Part shown: positions 1 to 12,100 of the stretch, piece after piece
Position numbering within the stretch: the stretch's first letter is position 1
How the letters are laid out: every line of letters starts with the position of its first letter
DNA from: Elysia marginata
Taxonomy: Eukaryota > Mollusca > Gastropoda > Plakobranchidae
DNA length: 39,908 nucleotides
Reading direction: 5' to 3'
Assembly (NCBI GenBank): GCA_019649035.1
Contig: BMAT01010620.1
Location: 88,139 to 128,046, forward strand
Notes under the pieces: generated by a model
The model's input: only the letters and a program-made list of their open reading frames with translations
Told to the model about the DNA's origin: nothing
Database searches by the model: none
Made by a program: the position numbers and the translations under genes

Positions 1-1270
1 GTCAGGTTGGACGCCTATGTGACAATCTTTGTCTCTCGTTCTTTTTTTTCCCTCTATTTTCATTTTCTCTGTATTTACCTAGTCAATTTCATTAAAGCTG
101 CACTCTTATCCTTATGTAACGGACAGTGAATGGTCCTAATAAAGCCGTCTATTTTAAAGAAAAAGAAGAAGAGAACAGCCTATGAAAAATAACGATAGCT
201 CTCTGTGATAATTCAATCATTGAACGGACATTTAACTTTCCCCTTTTCCTCTCGCGAAGTATCACAGGCTTGAAACAACTGAATTTACGGCCTACAAATC
301 CAATCCGGGGGAAGAGTCCACTGTCACAGAACGTCGGCAAAACTATCGGGAAAAACCGAATATGAATAATTTGTAGCGGTAATTTTCACAGTTTCGGCGA
401 GATGGTGTAAACATTGATTGATTGAGAGTAATGTTGCCACATTACACTTCGTATTGTTTGCTTGGATGAGGAAAATGTTTCAGGACCAAATTTGAACAAA
501 AAAGGAGCAGTTATTGTACTTTGTTGGATGAATTGGAGCGGGGAAGTAAAAGCTCTCGTGTGTATGGTTTCTTTTGGTTAAGCTATAATTATTTGGTCCG
601 CAATTTTTATGTGGGAAATCTGGAAAAAAATCAAAAGTGAAACATCGGAAAAAATGCAGTATAATAATATATAATTGCTTTCTTTTATAGCTTAACTGTG
701 TTGGGTGCATGATAAACCGGAGAAAGTGTCTACCTATTTTCATGTATTGTCGAAGACAAGCTTTCGCAGTTTTCTTTAGAAATCTGCACACATACTTCTG
801 GATCAGCACAAAGAGTATAATAGTTTTTACTTGTAATTATCTGCATTCTAGCCCTACTGAGTTCAAAAGCACATCTTAAGGTTCACGTTTAGAATTCACA
901 GGCATTGTTAAGCACTTATCTCACGGCCACTTTCTCTGGTAGTAAAGAATCACGTGACACAAAGATCTTTAATTAGCTCTCCAGGTAACTTGTCTGTGAA
1001 GTTCTGGTGAACCTTTATATTCACATGTCTCAATTGTTTTATAAAGGAAAAAAGACTAGATTCCATCGCTATTTAGACTTAATCTTTTTTTTTTTATTAG
1101 GGGGGAGACAAAAACCTATTTTTAATACTTACAAAAAGTATGTATCAGAGCAGACAACGCTGAAAGCGTTGTAAATTTTTTTATCATTACATCTAGAATG
1201 TATCGGTTGCAATGATCACGTAGAAGGGAAACTCAATCATGCCTCAATATGTCTGCGTGTGTGTGTGTAG
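1..1270. other. Non-coding, nothing recognised
   Basis: AT-rich sequence with homopolymer runs. The short open frames have no recognisable domain, no plausible splice context and biased low-complexity composition, so I see no gene here. A short (GT)n run ends at about 1269. Confidence 0.6.
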
Positions 1271-1552
1271 ATTAAACTGTACTAAGTCATGTGTAATTTA
1301 TCTTGAAGATTATTTGATAGTAGACCTACTAATTTGTATTTTGACTGTCCTTAACTCACATATAACAAGCCTTGACGATCTATTGAGTGTACTGTTATAG
1401 ATTGGACTGTATTTAACCCACAGGGCTTGGACATTGACAATCTTTTAATGTACAGGCTTTTAGATTGTAGTGTACTTAAGTTATATACTACGTATCTTGA
1501 AGATCTTTAGTCTGTAGTTTAGACTCTACTTTACTCGCATATGACGAGTGTG
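1271..1552. repeat. Degenerate tandem repeat, about 63-bp unit
   Basis: Successive units start near 1271, 1338, 1401, 1464 and 1523 (the last is partial). Each begins with a motif like ATTGGACTGTACTTAAC, continues with a CATATRACAAG-like stretch and CTTGACGATCTTT, and ends in GTTTTAG. Units are 59-67 bp long and well diverged, as in an old minisatellite. Confidence 0.6.
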
Positions 1553-2485
1553 GTTGTATGTGTGTATATTCGTTGCCAGTGTTTTAGAAGAAAAAAATTT
1601 GAAACAACTCCCCCTTTCTTTCTCGCTTAGCCTATCTCGAAACTATTATTTTTAAAAAATTGATTTTCCCCTTTGAGCCTCACACGGTTTTGTCATAAAG
1701 GGCACCTACTCTAATGTTTTGAGAGAATGGGCGGCGCTTCCTGTAGGAAGTTACACTCCAACCTGGTTGCCCCTTTGGACTTCTCGGGTGTTAAAAAATG
1801 AACGGTATAAATTATCAAACTAATGTCCGTCGATACATCGGCAATTGATTTTAAACAAACCAAATAATTGGAAGGCACTTTGACTGCATGGAGCAAACAA
1901 ATCATGATCCAATATTCCGTGAAATTATAAAGAACAAAACTTAGCGGCATAAAGGAAACAAAAACTAATTTAAAACAAAATATAAAATATAATTTATATA
2001 AAATTTCACACATTAAAATTATCTTTTAAGAGCAACTTTGAGTTTCAAATAGTAAAAATAGCTAATGCATCACTAGCGTAATGAACATTCACCATCATGA
2101 CTTCAATTTGTCGTCCTGCCTATTTGGCAAACTTTTGTATACATGTTCGCTATCTGGGTGTTGTCGTCCCCACCCATTCTTCAACTCTTCATCGGCCTGT
2201 ATTCCTAAAATCTTTTAGATTAGAAACAAACGAGTATGCACATAATATGATTTTATTATAATTATAAGTTTAAAGCTATTTTCTTATATTACAATCTTCC
2301 AAAACACGTTGTAGTAAAGAAAAACTCTTGCACGCAATGTCAGGCGGACCATTCTTTTTATCTTCAGCGAGAAGTTTCATCAAATGTAAAGCAAACGTTG
2401 TGATACGATAGTTATCTATGAACCTACTTTTAAACACTATACATTTGCAAGGAATGATAAAATTTAAACTTGTATAGCTTTTTTA
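1553..2485. other. Non-coding, no supported gene
   Basis: A 100-codon open frame on the minus strand (1711-2013) is hydrophobic and AT-rich but matches no family I know and has no exon context. Otherwise only A/T-rich sequence is seen. Confidence 0.5.
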
Positions 2486-2704
2486 TGGCAGCACCATTGT
2501 CTCGTGACTATTTTTTAACGTTCCTTCTGGTTCTTTGATGAGTTTTACGTACCCTGAGCTTCCCAAGGATGATTTTACAGGGAGAGATTCATTCTCAGGC
2601 TTCTCTCTTAAATTTGAACTTTTGATTTTATAAGCCTAACTATCTTGTGGCAGCACCATCGCCGCGGGATTTGATTTTGGGGGTCCTTCTCTGCCTCTTG
2701 AAGG
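2486..2704. repeat. Diverged direct duplication, period 162 bp
   Basis: TGGCAGCACCATTG at 2486 recurs as TGGCAGCACCATCG at 2648. In both copies a GTTCCTTCTGG/GTCCTTCTCTG stretch and a CTYTTGA motif follow at the same spacing. The similarity covers roughly 55 bp per copy. Confidence 0.5.
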
Positions 2705-3351
2705 TTGTAAAGCCTCAACTTACATTACTCTCAACTCATCGTTGTTTTACTCATTCTATTGAATTCCACATTTTTCATATTCATTATCTATCTTTCTTTG
2801 TCTTCTTTCTGCCCTCATGTTCTATAACTAATATATACCCCCAATATTATTTTGATGGGTTACAGCTTTTACCAATACCATATACTTCAAATAACAGAAC
2901 AAGGTTTTTTTTTCAGGGAGGCTTAATATTAATCAATTTTTGACATAAAGACAGTAGAAATCTGGCAAACTTATGACATTATTTTGTTAGCCTATGTTAT
3001 GATCACTGTGTTGCATAGACATCTGTGGCTCATTTTACAAGATTATTTTTGATCAGCCTTGATCTGCTGCGGAATCTGAGTCACCTGTTGAGTGTTAACG
3101 CCTGAGTTGCTCTATACTCTGTGCAACGTCAACCGTCTTGATCATCTAAATTTCAATCATTTCTCCTTTTTGTAAAGAGGAAAGCAAGACTTGATTGAAT
3201 GGAGTCATAGGCTAGAAATCTAGACTCTGAGACTTTTTAAGTAAGTTGTTCCTTCGAAGGAATTTCCACACCGGGGCCCGGGGTGCTATCCCAGCTTTAG
3301 GCCTGAACTTTAGTTCAGTTCATCGTTCATGGTAACAAATTCTGGACATAG
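2705..3351. other. Non-coding, nothing recognised
   Basis: Between the two repeat blocks I see no domain, TIR or RNA gene. A 98-codon plus-strand frame at 2647-2943 overlaps the duplicated segment and has no recognisable homology. Confidence 0.5.
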
Positions 3352-3557
3352 ATCAGATTTTCGGAAATAAAGGTCTTGTACAATGAGATGGCCTATTGTC
3401 ATTGGTAGGCCTACTCTTCAACGTCTGCGGTTGCTCAAAACTAGAGTCTATGAATTTATCAGATTTTTGGAAATAAAGGTCTTGTAGTAGTTGTACAATG
3501 AGTTGGCCTATCGTCATCAGTAGGCCAAATCTTCAACGACTGCGGTCGCTCAAAACT
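3352..3557. repeat. Two direct copies of a 90-100 bp segment
   Basis: Copy 1 (3352-3442) and copy 2 (3458-3557) both start ATCAGATTTTYGGAAATAAA, share GGTCTTGTA...CAATGAG and TCAACG-CTGCGG, and end at GCTCAAAACT. Copy 2 carries an extra TAGTAGTTG block. Similarity is high, so the duplication is fairly recent compared with the other repeats nearby. Confidence 0.8.
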
Positions 3558-4259
3558 TTGCCAGGTCGACAGAGATCTATTAGGATCGATATTGACTAGA
3601 ACTAGATTTAGAAGTAGAAGGCCTACTTTAACAGCTGGATTTTAAAATTACTCTTTGATGAAATGAAGGTATCGATTTTTGATATATTTCTATCGATCTG
3701 GCAAAGCCTCAGTCAAGGAACCACAGTTGTTCAAGAATGCCTGGCCTATCTTTAATTACTAGTATTACAAACTTTACAGACGAAATGAAGGGTTATAAAG
3801 AGTAGGCCTAATTTCTTATGAAAGTAAATAGTAGCACCCTGATGTGGAAATCTTGACGTTCATTAAGCTGATTAGAATGTTAGATCGAGTGAGTGTAGAA
3901 TCTAGATCTAGGCTAGTGCAGACTACTGTGGCTTAGTAGATGGTATCCAGTGATTGGGCCCTCTTCTAGGCACTCCTACTCGGTACTCGTTAGGCACTCC
4001 TACTCGGTACTCGTTGCCATCCTGTCAGGATGAAATCCAATGATCAAATGAACTGAGCATTTGTGCCTTAAATCTGTCTTTCATAAGTTTCATTTTCGGT
4101 ACTCTTGAACAATTGCAATCCCTTAAGATTTTGCCAGGGCTGATAGAAATGTATCATTGTCGTCTAGTATTGTTAAGTCCCACTATATCTCTGACGAGAT
4201 GAAGGTATTGGTTTATAAACCTGACAGTGGCAAAGTCTTAAGAGTGTTCAAGAGTGCCC
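3557..4259. repeat. Long diverged direct repeat containing a 24-bp tandem pair
   Basis: Landmarks at about 3558 (TTGCCAGG), 3657 (GATGAAATGAAGGTAT), 3698 (CTGGCAAAG) and 3726 (GTTGTTCAAGAATGCC) reappear in the same order at about 4131, 4194, 4225 and 4245. Between the copies, a 24-bp unit (TAGGCACTCCTACTCGGTAC plus TCGT) occurs twice exactly, at 3967-3990 and 3991-4014. Confidence 0.6.
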
Positions 4260-6152
4260 ATTTTTCAGTTCAACAAGTATAATGACGAAAGACCTTTTGG
4301 CGTATTCCATGAAGAGGCTCTTGAGATTTCCCAAAAATTGAAAATTTTCAAATTCACTTTACATGTGATGTATATATGAATGTTATTATATATATTTAAG
4401 TGTAGGAAATTTTATGCTGAAATTAGGAATGTATTTTTTTTTAGCAAGAGACTATTGTGAAAAGAGATAGAGCGAGGGTAGATCTACAGCTTTTTTACTT
4501 AAAAGATCATTTAAGCTTTTAAAAATCATGTTTAATGGTTTTGGTAATGTTTTTCTTATATGGAATTCCTTTTCTTATTGCAGTTAAAATAAAAAACTGT
4601 TCCAAATACCCTTGTTGGAAATTTATGTGTTCAGTTGTGATTAAATAATGACCTTTGATTGAAGCCTGTTTGCATCACCTTTACTCAGCCCAGTCAAACT
4701 AGTTCTAGCCTACTACTACTAGCTAACACAGAGTGCATTATAGTATCTTACGAGGCGGTGTTCTAAAAAACCGAAGTATTCATTCACTGTAAATAAAGTT
4801 AAAACTGGCAAAACCAATGTATTGTAAACTTATTTCATGAGCAACAAGTCATCGGAATGTTTTTGAAGTGTGCATCATCTCTGCGTTGCTATGGTTAACG
4901 AGCGTAACAAAGTCCGTTTGTATGTTTGGCTAAACATGACACCTTGTAATGCCGATTTTTACATTAGGAACGATATAGTTGCACTGAACGGTATTTAATA
5001 AAAAATGTTACCAAACAGACATCAAACCTCATAAAATAGGCTTTATTTTAGCAGTTTACAGATCTGATATACTAGGCGTTCTATCGATAATAGGTTTTTC
5101 CCAGTTGTTAGGTCTAAATTTGCCGATGAACGAACATTAATGTAGCAAATTTTTAACAACGCACTCCATTTCAGGTCTTCAAATTTAACAAAAATATGGC
5201 TTTTCTTCGATGTTTTCTGGTTTGAATGTGTTAATGGCGTTAGAAAATATCTAGAGATTTGCTGCTGACGGGCTTCGAAACGGGATTTGTGAAGCCTAGA
5301 TCTAATTTGAAGGAATGGGTCAATCGTTTAATTACGGCGACGCACTACACGTCGGCACTTTTGTGCTTTTTTAGCTCGGAGAGTACAGCAATTTTCGGGT
5401 GATTTCCGGTTTAAACCGAAAGTTTAAATGCTCAATTGCGCATGAAACGGCGGAGATCGTTCTTGTGTAGTACTAAACTGACATTTTCTGGAATCGCGGC
5501 AACGACGCACAGTGACCCAATTTTAGGGTCAATTAGGCTATGGCCTTATAGGCTTTAAAATACACTATTGGTATTTCGAAACACGCAGAATTGAAGATTA
5601 ATGTCTTAACCTCACGAAAACGTAAATTTTGAAGCCCGGCTATAGAATCCACTCACGTTTTAGTAGGCCTATTAAAAACCGGGAAATTGTGTGCGTCGTT
5701 TTTTCTTACGTTCGCAACATTCAAAACTTCATTAAAATTATAAGATAAACGAAAGCCATGTAATTCATGGTGTAACAGGTCATTTAATACATACAGAAAG
5801 CTCAAGATAAAAAAGGATTTAAGCATTCTTTATTCAAAATCAAATATTATTTTTTTTTAGTCAAAAATTCAGACATCCTTCAAGGTCCACATTCATTGAA
5901 TATGCCTTTTCAGAAAATTTATTACAAATCTAAGTTTATAAATTATTTTTCTCTCATTTTGTCATGTTCTAAAATCTAAGACATGAGTGATTAAACTGGA
6001 TGGGACCGCAACGAGTAAGGAGCTACTAGAAAGTAGGTAGAAGCTAGACCCTAGATCTGGATAAGTTCGTATCTATAGGCCTTCGACAAAGGCCTTAAAT
6101 TTTAGAGCTGGGACGGTCGGCCCCTTGTTCACTTTATTCTTGATGCTGCGTG
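4260..6152. other. Non-coding; CpG-richer block at about 4860-5720
   Basis: No open frame with a recognisable domain. CpG dinucleotides, scarce in most of the window, are frequent from about 4860 to 5720 (for example ATTACGGCGACGCACTACAC near 5332 and AATCGCGGCAACGACGCACA near 5491). The first coding exon of alpha-SNAP starts with a splice acceptor, so an untranslated first exon and promoter must lie upstream; this block is a possible site. No core promoter element or donor site is decisive. Confidence 0.3.
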
Positions 6153-7327
6153 GGGCACTGGTTAAGTATTGACGTCCTGTCCATTTGGCCATGATGGAAT
6201 GAAGAGAATTAGTTCAAGCAGACCTAGTATTATTTCAACTTCTCACCTGTCAAACTAAGCTTTTTTATCAAGTACAGAAGTGTACTGTGTTAATTGCTAC
6301 AGAGTGAGGGTGTAAAAATTAACGTGCAATTAATTGCTACAGAGTGAGAACTCTTCTGCTTCTTGAGTAAAGACGCAAAAAGAAAACTTGTCTTGTCCCT
6401 GTCTTGTATGTCTCAGTTTTTTGTTTCGTTCTTTTAGAGAGTTTTAGTTCTTCTTCATTGGTTATCCTAGATTCTGTATTTAGCGCAGTGCTAGTAAAAG
6501 TCCCATTACAGCTATCAACAAGGAGAATTACATAGCGAAAATGTTTTTAAACTAAAAGTCTTATAGAATTAAATTCAATTTTCTTATGTAGGCTATGTGG
6601 TGATTTTTGTGTTGTCTTGTTTTACACATGTTGTGCATTTACCTGCTGATTAGTTTTCCTTAGCTTATTGCAATCACATTCTATTTCTACTATTACCTGT
6701 ACAGAAATTTCGGACATGCTTTCCTAAAGTTAAACCACTTGATTAAAACTAAAAGTTTGATATAGTAAGAAAAAAAGGTCTTGGTTGTGGATCTAGACTA
6801 GATGTAGAGAGAGAGAGAGAGAGACTAAATGTGAAAAAGAGGAAGGCACAAGGTTTGGATTTAGATAGAGAGAGAAAGAAAAATGCATCGATCTTGATTT
6901 CTTACTTGAGAGGAGAAGCAAGTTCAATTTTATCTGAGTCCTGGGTCTAGATTAAGTCTAGATTCTAGCTTGGGAGAGCGACAGAGAGAGAAAAGAAGAA
7001 GAAATTACACCAAGATCAAGAGCGAGAAAATAAAAGAGATAAAGTTGAGAATTCAGGCAAAGGTCAAGAGAGAGGGAGAGGATAAAGTTGAGATTGAAGC
7101 AGGAGTAAGCCTAGTTTTGGGAGGTAGGTCAAAATCTGAAGGTCATGATACCCGTGCAGGAGGCAGCCAATCAGATTGCCCTAGCATTAAATCCCAAGTG
7201 CTAAATTTAGATGTCTTCACTCTGTAGCAATTAATATTAGATTGCTATTTATCAATTAAACCTATCTAGTCCTTTTTTTTTTTTGTCAAGTCCATATGGA
7301 CAGGACCACGAACATTAACCAGTGCCC
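6153..7327. mobile_element. Inverted-repeat (foldback/MITE-like) element, 1.2 kb
   Basis: The left arm at 6153-6190 (GGGCACTGGTTAA ... GTCCTGTCCATTTGG) is repeated inverted at 7291-7327 (GGGCACTGGTTAATG ... GTCCTGTCCATATGG read on the minus strand). Further inside, ATTAATTGCTACAGAGTGA at 6329-6347, with a direct second copy at 6290-6307, is inverted at 7217-7235. The interior is purine-rich, with GAGAGA runs at about 6808-6825 and 6970-7100, and has no transposase. No clear target duplication was found, so the exact ends are unknown. Confidence 0.55.
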
Positions 7328-8060
7328 ATAGGGGTTTATCAGGAATGTGGGTTTTCTGTAAACCTATGGAAGTTCATGTTTTCCTTTTTGTTCTGTACAA
7401 AATCTGTACTTCTTTTTTCTCAGGATAAGTCTGAAATAATTATGCTTCATTTTCCTTAGAGCGAAACAAAGGATGGAGAGACTTGTGAAAAAAAAACAGC
7501 TGATTCTTATTTTTAATTTGTGGTGCATATATCCGATGCAAAACATTAGTGGTTTTAATGGATATTTCTCAGTGAAAAATAATGCAATTTAAACATTGTT
7601 GTTATCCAAATTTAAAGGACATGGTTTTTGGTACAATTGTTCAAATGACCTTGGCTAGTCATTATTACTATTTTAGGGACTATAAACAGGCATGGTTGTT
7701 TGTACAATTGTACCAATAATTGAATAACTGTCTATGGTTTTTCGTTCAATTGTTGCATGTAAGTGTAGCTGGCTGTGAGCGTAGGCCCACACACATAATG
7801 ATAATCGGCCGTTACTAAAGTGATGTTTTTGGAATGACACTAGGTATTGATCATAGGGCAAATCCTTCAAATTTCTTTTATAATACTAAATGTATTTACT
7901 CATTTCTTTCAAGACTGCTCTAGTTTGTAATCATGTAATGCAGTAGGCTTGTAGATAAGATCATAAAGTCTCTTCATGCAAAGAATGACTGTTCTAAATC
8001 AGTATCTAATCTTCTAAAAACAAAGAAACAAGCTTTAAATTGTTATTGTTCTTTCTGTAG
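7328..8060. other. Non-coding region before the alpha-SNAP start exon
   Basis: No coding exon recognised. Since a splice acceptor (TTCTTTCTGTAG) sits at 8049-8060, this stretch is inferred to be intron of the 5' UTR. Confidence 0.4.
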
Positions 8061-8234
8061 GTGGAGTGGGTGTGCTGCAGTTCATCAGTGATACATTGCC
8101 ACAAAAGTATTTTCAAACTGTGTTTGAAGAAATCCCTGAATCATGGCAGAACAAGAACAGAAAGCTCTTCAATTCATAGCTGAGGCAGAAAAAAAGCTGA
8201 AATCCGCTAAGGGTTTTTTTTCATCATTTTTCGG
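8061..8234 (+). CDS. NAPA: alpha-SNAP exon 1 of coding set (5' UTR 8061-8142, coding 8143-8234)
   Basis: A polypyrimidine tract and TGTAG acceptor end at 8060, so this exon has at least one non-coding exon upstream. ATG at 8143 opens [20 protein letters not shown], which aligns with the alpha-SNAP N-terminus. The donor is GG|GTAAGA at 8235 (phase 2). It encodes residues 1-30 and part of G31, including the membrane loop. Confidence 0.93.
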
Positions 8235-9052
8235 GTAAGAGAACTAAAAACTTTTTTTCCATAATAATACAGTCACACCTGCCAAATTGGTAAATAGAGA
8301 GCTGGGAATTATTGTGAAATCAGGGAAAAAACTTCAGGAGTAAATTTTTTCTATTCAAAGTCATTGCGAAATTGTAAAATATAAGTGTAAGTGTCGAAAA
8401 ATCCATATATCATTGTCAAAATGAAATGTTGGTGGCAGGGTATTTTCTATATGGACATTTAAAAGTGCATTACTTACATGTTATGAATGAATTAACAGAC
8501 AGGTGATGTATAAAATGTTTTCTTGGGAATAGGTGATGTTAAACAGTGGGTTTTTTTGTTTGTTTGTTTTTTTGTAACCACATGTAAGAAGATGCTAGGG
8601 GAAAGGGCACCGCCATGTTTCCCTTGCATGCCCTGGACTTTATAGTTCAGTTCATTGCAGGTGGACACTGGTTGAGCTAAAGTTTGTTTGAACAGGTAAA
8701 CAGACAGCTGTTGAAAGTTTCACTATCTTCATATAAGTTTGCCGTGCAGCAACCTTAGGGTATGTTTAACTACCGAAAGAAAGTTTTATTAAATTGATCA
8801 ACTCTTGATGTAAAAGATGGCCTGCAAAACAAGTGTCAATTTGTTCATTGGTGATAAACTTACCTTTGCAGTGCCGGAAGCACTTGAGATTCTAAAATCA
8901 ACAATGACAAAAGATACCAAGCAGTTAAACATATCCAAGTCTTAGATTGGGTGTGTAAAGTTATTGTTTTCTTTCTTGCCTTCTTCTTCTTCTTCTTCTT
9001 CTTCTTCTTCTTCTTCTTCTTCTTCTTCTTCTTCTTCTTCTTCTTCTTCTTC

Positions 9053-9122
<70 letters not shown>

Positions 9123-12100
9123 CCCCCCTCTCTCTCTCTCTCTCTCTCTGTTTCATGATAATTTGATGTGCCTGAACACAATGAGTGAATCATAAAAAGG
9201 AGCCTTCTCCCCCAATTTCCCCTGAAATTGAGTTCAAGTGTAAATTATTTAACCTGAAAGAATCAACGTTATTTAAAAAAAAAAAAGGCTTTGTCTCCAA
9301 ATTATACTTTTAGAATTAAAATAAAAATTTAAAGAAAATGTTTTGTTACTCTGTCGTTTGGTATAATAAATTATGTCTGTCATTAATCTACCACACAAAA
9401 AAAATTAATAAATAAAATTTTGAATAAAATGAATTGAAGAAAGTAATGCCATTGTCTATTAACTCATAGGTTGATAATTAATATGGAATCCGCATGGATT
9501 CAACAATCAATTGAAGGATTAGTCAATAGTAATGTTTGATTTCACAGGAACTTGAAAAAATAAGAGATTTTCTGTCTTGTAGTCTTCAAAATTTGTATCC
9601 TAAAAAGTATTTAATACCCCAATTTTTTTTTTTAAAGTGGAGGGTCAAAACAAGAGGAAGCTTGTGAGCTGTATGTACGTGCAGCAAATGCCTTCAAGAT
9701 GGCAAAAAAATGGCCACGTAAGTTTTTTTCCCCTTAATGTAACTTTAACACTAAGTATTTAGAGTGCATTGCTGCGGATTGGGGCTGGTTACCAATCAAA
9801 CTGTGAAGGACCATTTTAGGTTTTGCCTTGGTGGCATATATGTATAGCGGTTCTAAGACTAAGTGTAACAGATTTTCAACCTCAATGTCCAGTGCCCTAG
9901 AATGAAAGTATTTCTGTGGCCCCATGGATGAATCTGATAACCTACATTTTCCTAAAAATGAGATAAAGTTACAAGCAAGTATTCCATAATGTGCTTTATC
10001 ACATATAAATAAATGGTTGTAGGAGATAATGTTTAAGGCCCCAAATGCTTTCCTGTAACTTAGCCACCTTCTATTAGTTCTTTGTAAAGGCCAAACTTTG
10101 ATTGGAAATATATCCTTTTCACATCCGTGTGGGTTATCAGGTTTATGCATGGGACCACAGATTTTGTAAATTCTAGATGAAAAATGAGAGAGTAACAATA
10201 ATCGCAAAAACTTTGGGGGGGGGTTCAAAATAAACCACACTGATCAAGCCTAAATCTAGATACAGATTTCATTGTTTGATATGTAGGTTATCTTTTTTAT
10301 TTAAATGAAAGCTAAATTTTTTATGAGACTCGTTGCACACTTTACCTAAACATTGATTTCTTTCTTTGTATGTGTTATTTGTCTGACGTTTTTAAGGAAA
10401 GCAAAAGAATGTGTTAAAAGAGGGCCTTCTCCTGGAGAATGTACAATGAACAATATTTGGAGAATAATGCACCAGCTTTAGAAGAAGCAGCAAGTCTATA
10501 ATTTCATAAAACTGATCACAGTTACGCTTATGTGAAGTTCTGCTCTTAAAAATATTCCAGTTAAAACCACATATTTTGAAGACAAAAAGTTTTAGATTCT
10601 CAGGCCCATGTTTATGGAATAGTCTTTCTTTTAAAACAATTTTTTAATGTCAACTAGGTCCTTTGACATTTTCAAGAAATGCCTCAAGCCTAAACTTTTT
10701 ATTAAGTAGAGAGGGCCCGCAGTTCTAACAGCAATGGTCCTCCATTCAGTTTATCGCAGACTTGCTATTGAATGGTGTGAACAAGATTACCCTAATGCAG
10801 CCACTTGCTCAGAACGCGGCCAGCTGCAGCCAGGTGTGTTAGACAAAGCTTATGATCGCTTTGGATTAAAGTTCAAGTTGTAAAGTTCAACACTTCAATA
10901 ATCTAGGTCTAGATACAAATTACACACTAGCCAAGGAAACTGGGCCTCAAAATTGCACAGCCTCCAAACTGGTCGCGCTTGGTCACTTTACTTTAACTCG
11001 AATTTTATGAAGGGAAGTTTTGCACGGTTCAAAGATCCTTGACCTCCTGAACCCAAGCGACTCTACCGATAGACTTATAGAACGCATGCCACATACACAC
11101 AAGCAAAGGGAAACTCAGACGCGCTGGGGGCCTCTAAAGTAATCAAAATCAGAGTTGTATGAACTGGCCGCGGCTTGATCTATCTACTCTACAAATTTGT
11201 ATTATTTATTAATGTGGGAACTGTGAGGGAAAGAGATATAAAACAAAGATTGAGTGTATTTATGTAAATGTTTTTTTTAACATTATCATCATTACTATGA
11301 TATATGTCTTTGAGTGTGTAACTGAAATGTGATTGTATGGCTATACCTGACAGAGGCTGGCAAAGCATTTGAAGAGGCAGCCCAGCTTCAGATGATGATG
11401 GGCAGTAAGCATGAAGCGGCCACTCACTACGTGGATGCTGGGAGCTGCTACAGGAAGGGAGATCCTCATGGTAAATCGCCATGAATATTCAGTTATAATT
11501 CATTTGTTGTATTTTAAATTGAGCTTCAAAGAAAAAAGAAGAACCGATTATAATCAAACTTACCTCTGGCATCAACCTTTCACAATACACGGCATCTGTT
11601 CAGTGTTGTGCTTGTCTATTGACCTAGATTTACTGTTGGAGCCTAGCCGTATTGCACAAATGATCCCATAATTTCACTTGTCGCAGCAATTTTTTGTCAT
11701 TTCAGAAATACAAATTAAAGATACAGTCGGACCCACTTAATCGGGAAATTTCGGGAGAAGGCATCTTTTCCCGATTATCCGGGTTTTCCCAATCTTCCGG
11801 GTCTTTGCATTTTTTACTAAAAATTGGACCTCTCGTGGAAATAAATGTAAAACTCAGGCACAGAGAGTGAGAGAGACAACCAGAGTAAGAGAGAGAGGGA
11901 AGGAAGAGATGGAGACATAGTCAGAGAGAGAGAGAAGTTAAAAGATGGAGGAGAGAAGGAAGAGTGTTTGTGGGTGTAAGGTGGAAAGCGAGAGAGAGGG
12001 GGGTGTTAGATAGATGGAGAGAAAGTGTTTTTGAGTAAGAAAAAGAATAAGAGTAGGGAGGGGGTGAGATTTTAGTCTTGTCTCATTAAGACACTCAAGC

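Noticed and set aside
1711-2013. 100-codon minus-strand frame with hydrophobic stretches that could suggest a membrane protein
   Set aside because: AT-rich sequence easily gives F/L/I-rich frames. There is no recognisable family, signal or splice context.
8860-9193. Several open frames of up to 98 codons rich in Lys, Glu, Arg, Ser, Leu or Phe
   Set aside because: They are translations of the (TTC)n(CT)n microsatellite on both strands, not genes.
9734-10240. 168-codon minus-strand open frame in alpha-SNAP intron 2
   Set aside because: It is the longest gap-free frame outside the LINE, but it shows no motif, no TE hallmark and no codon pattern I can defend. It remains a candidate only for a homology search.
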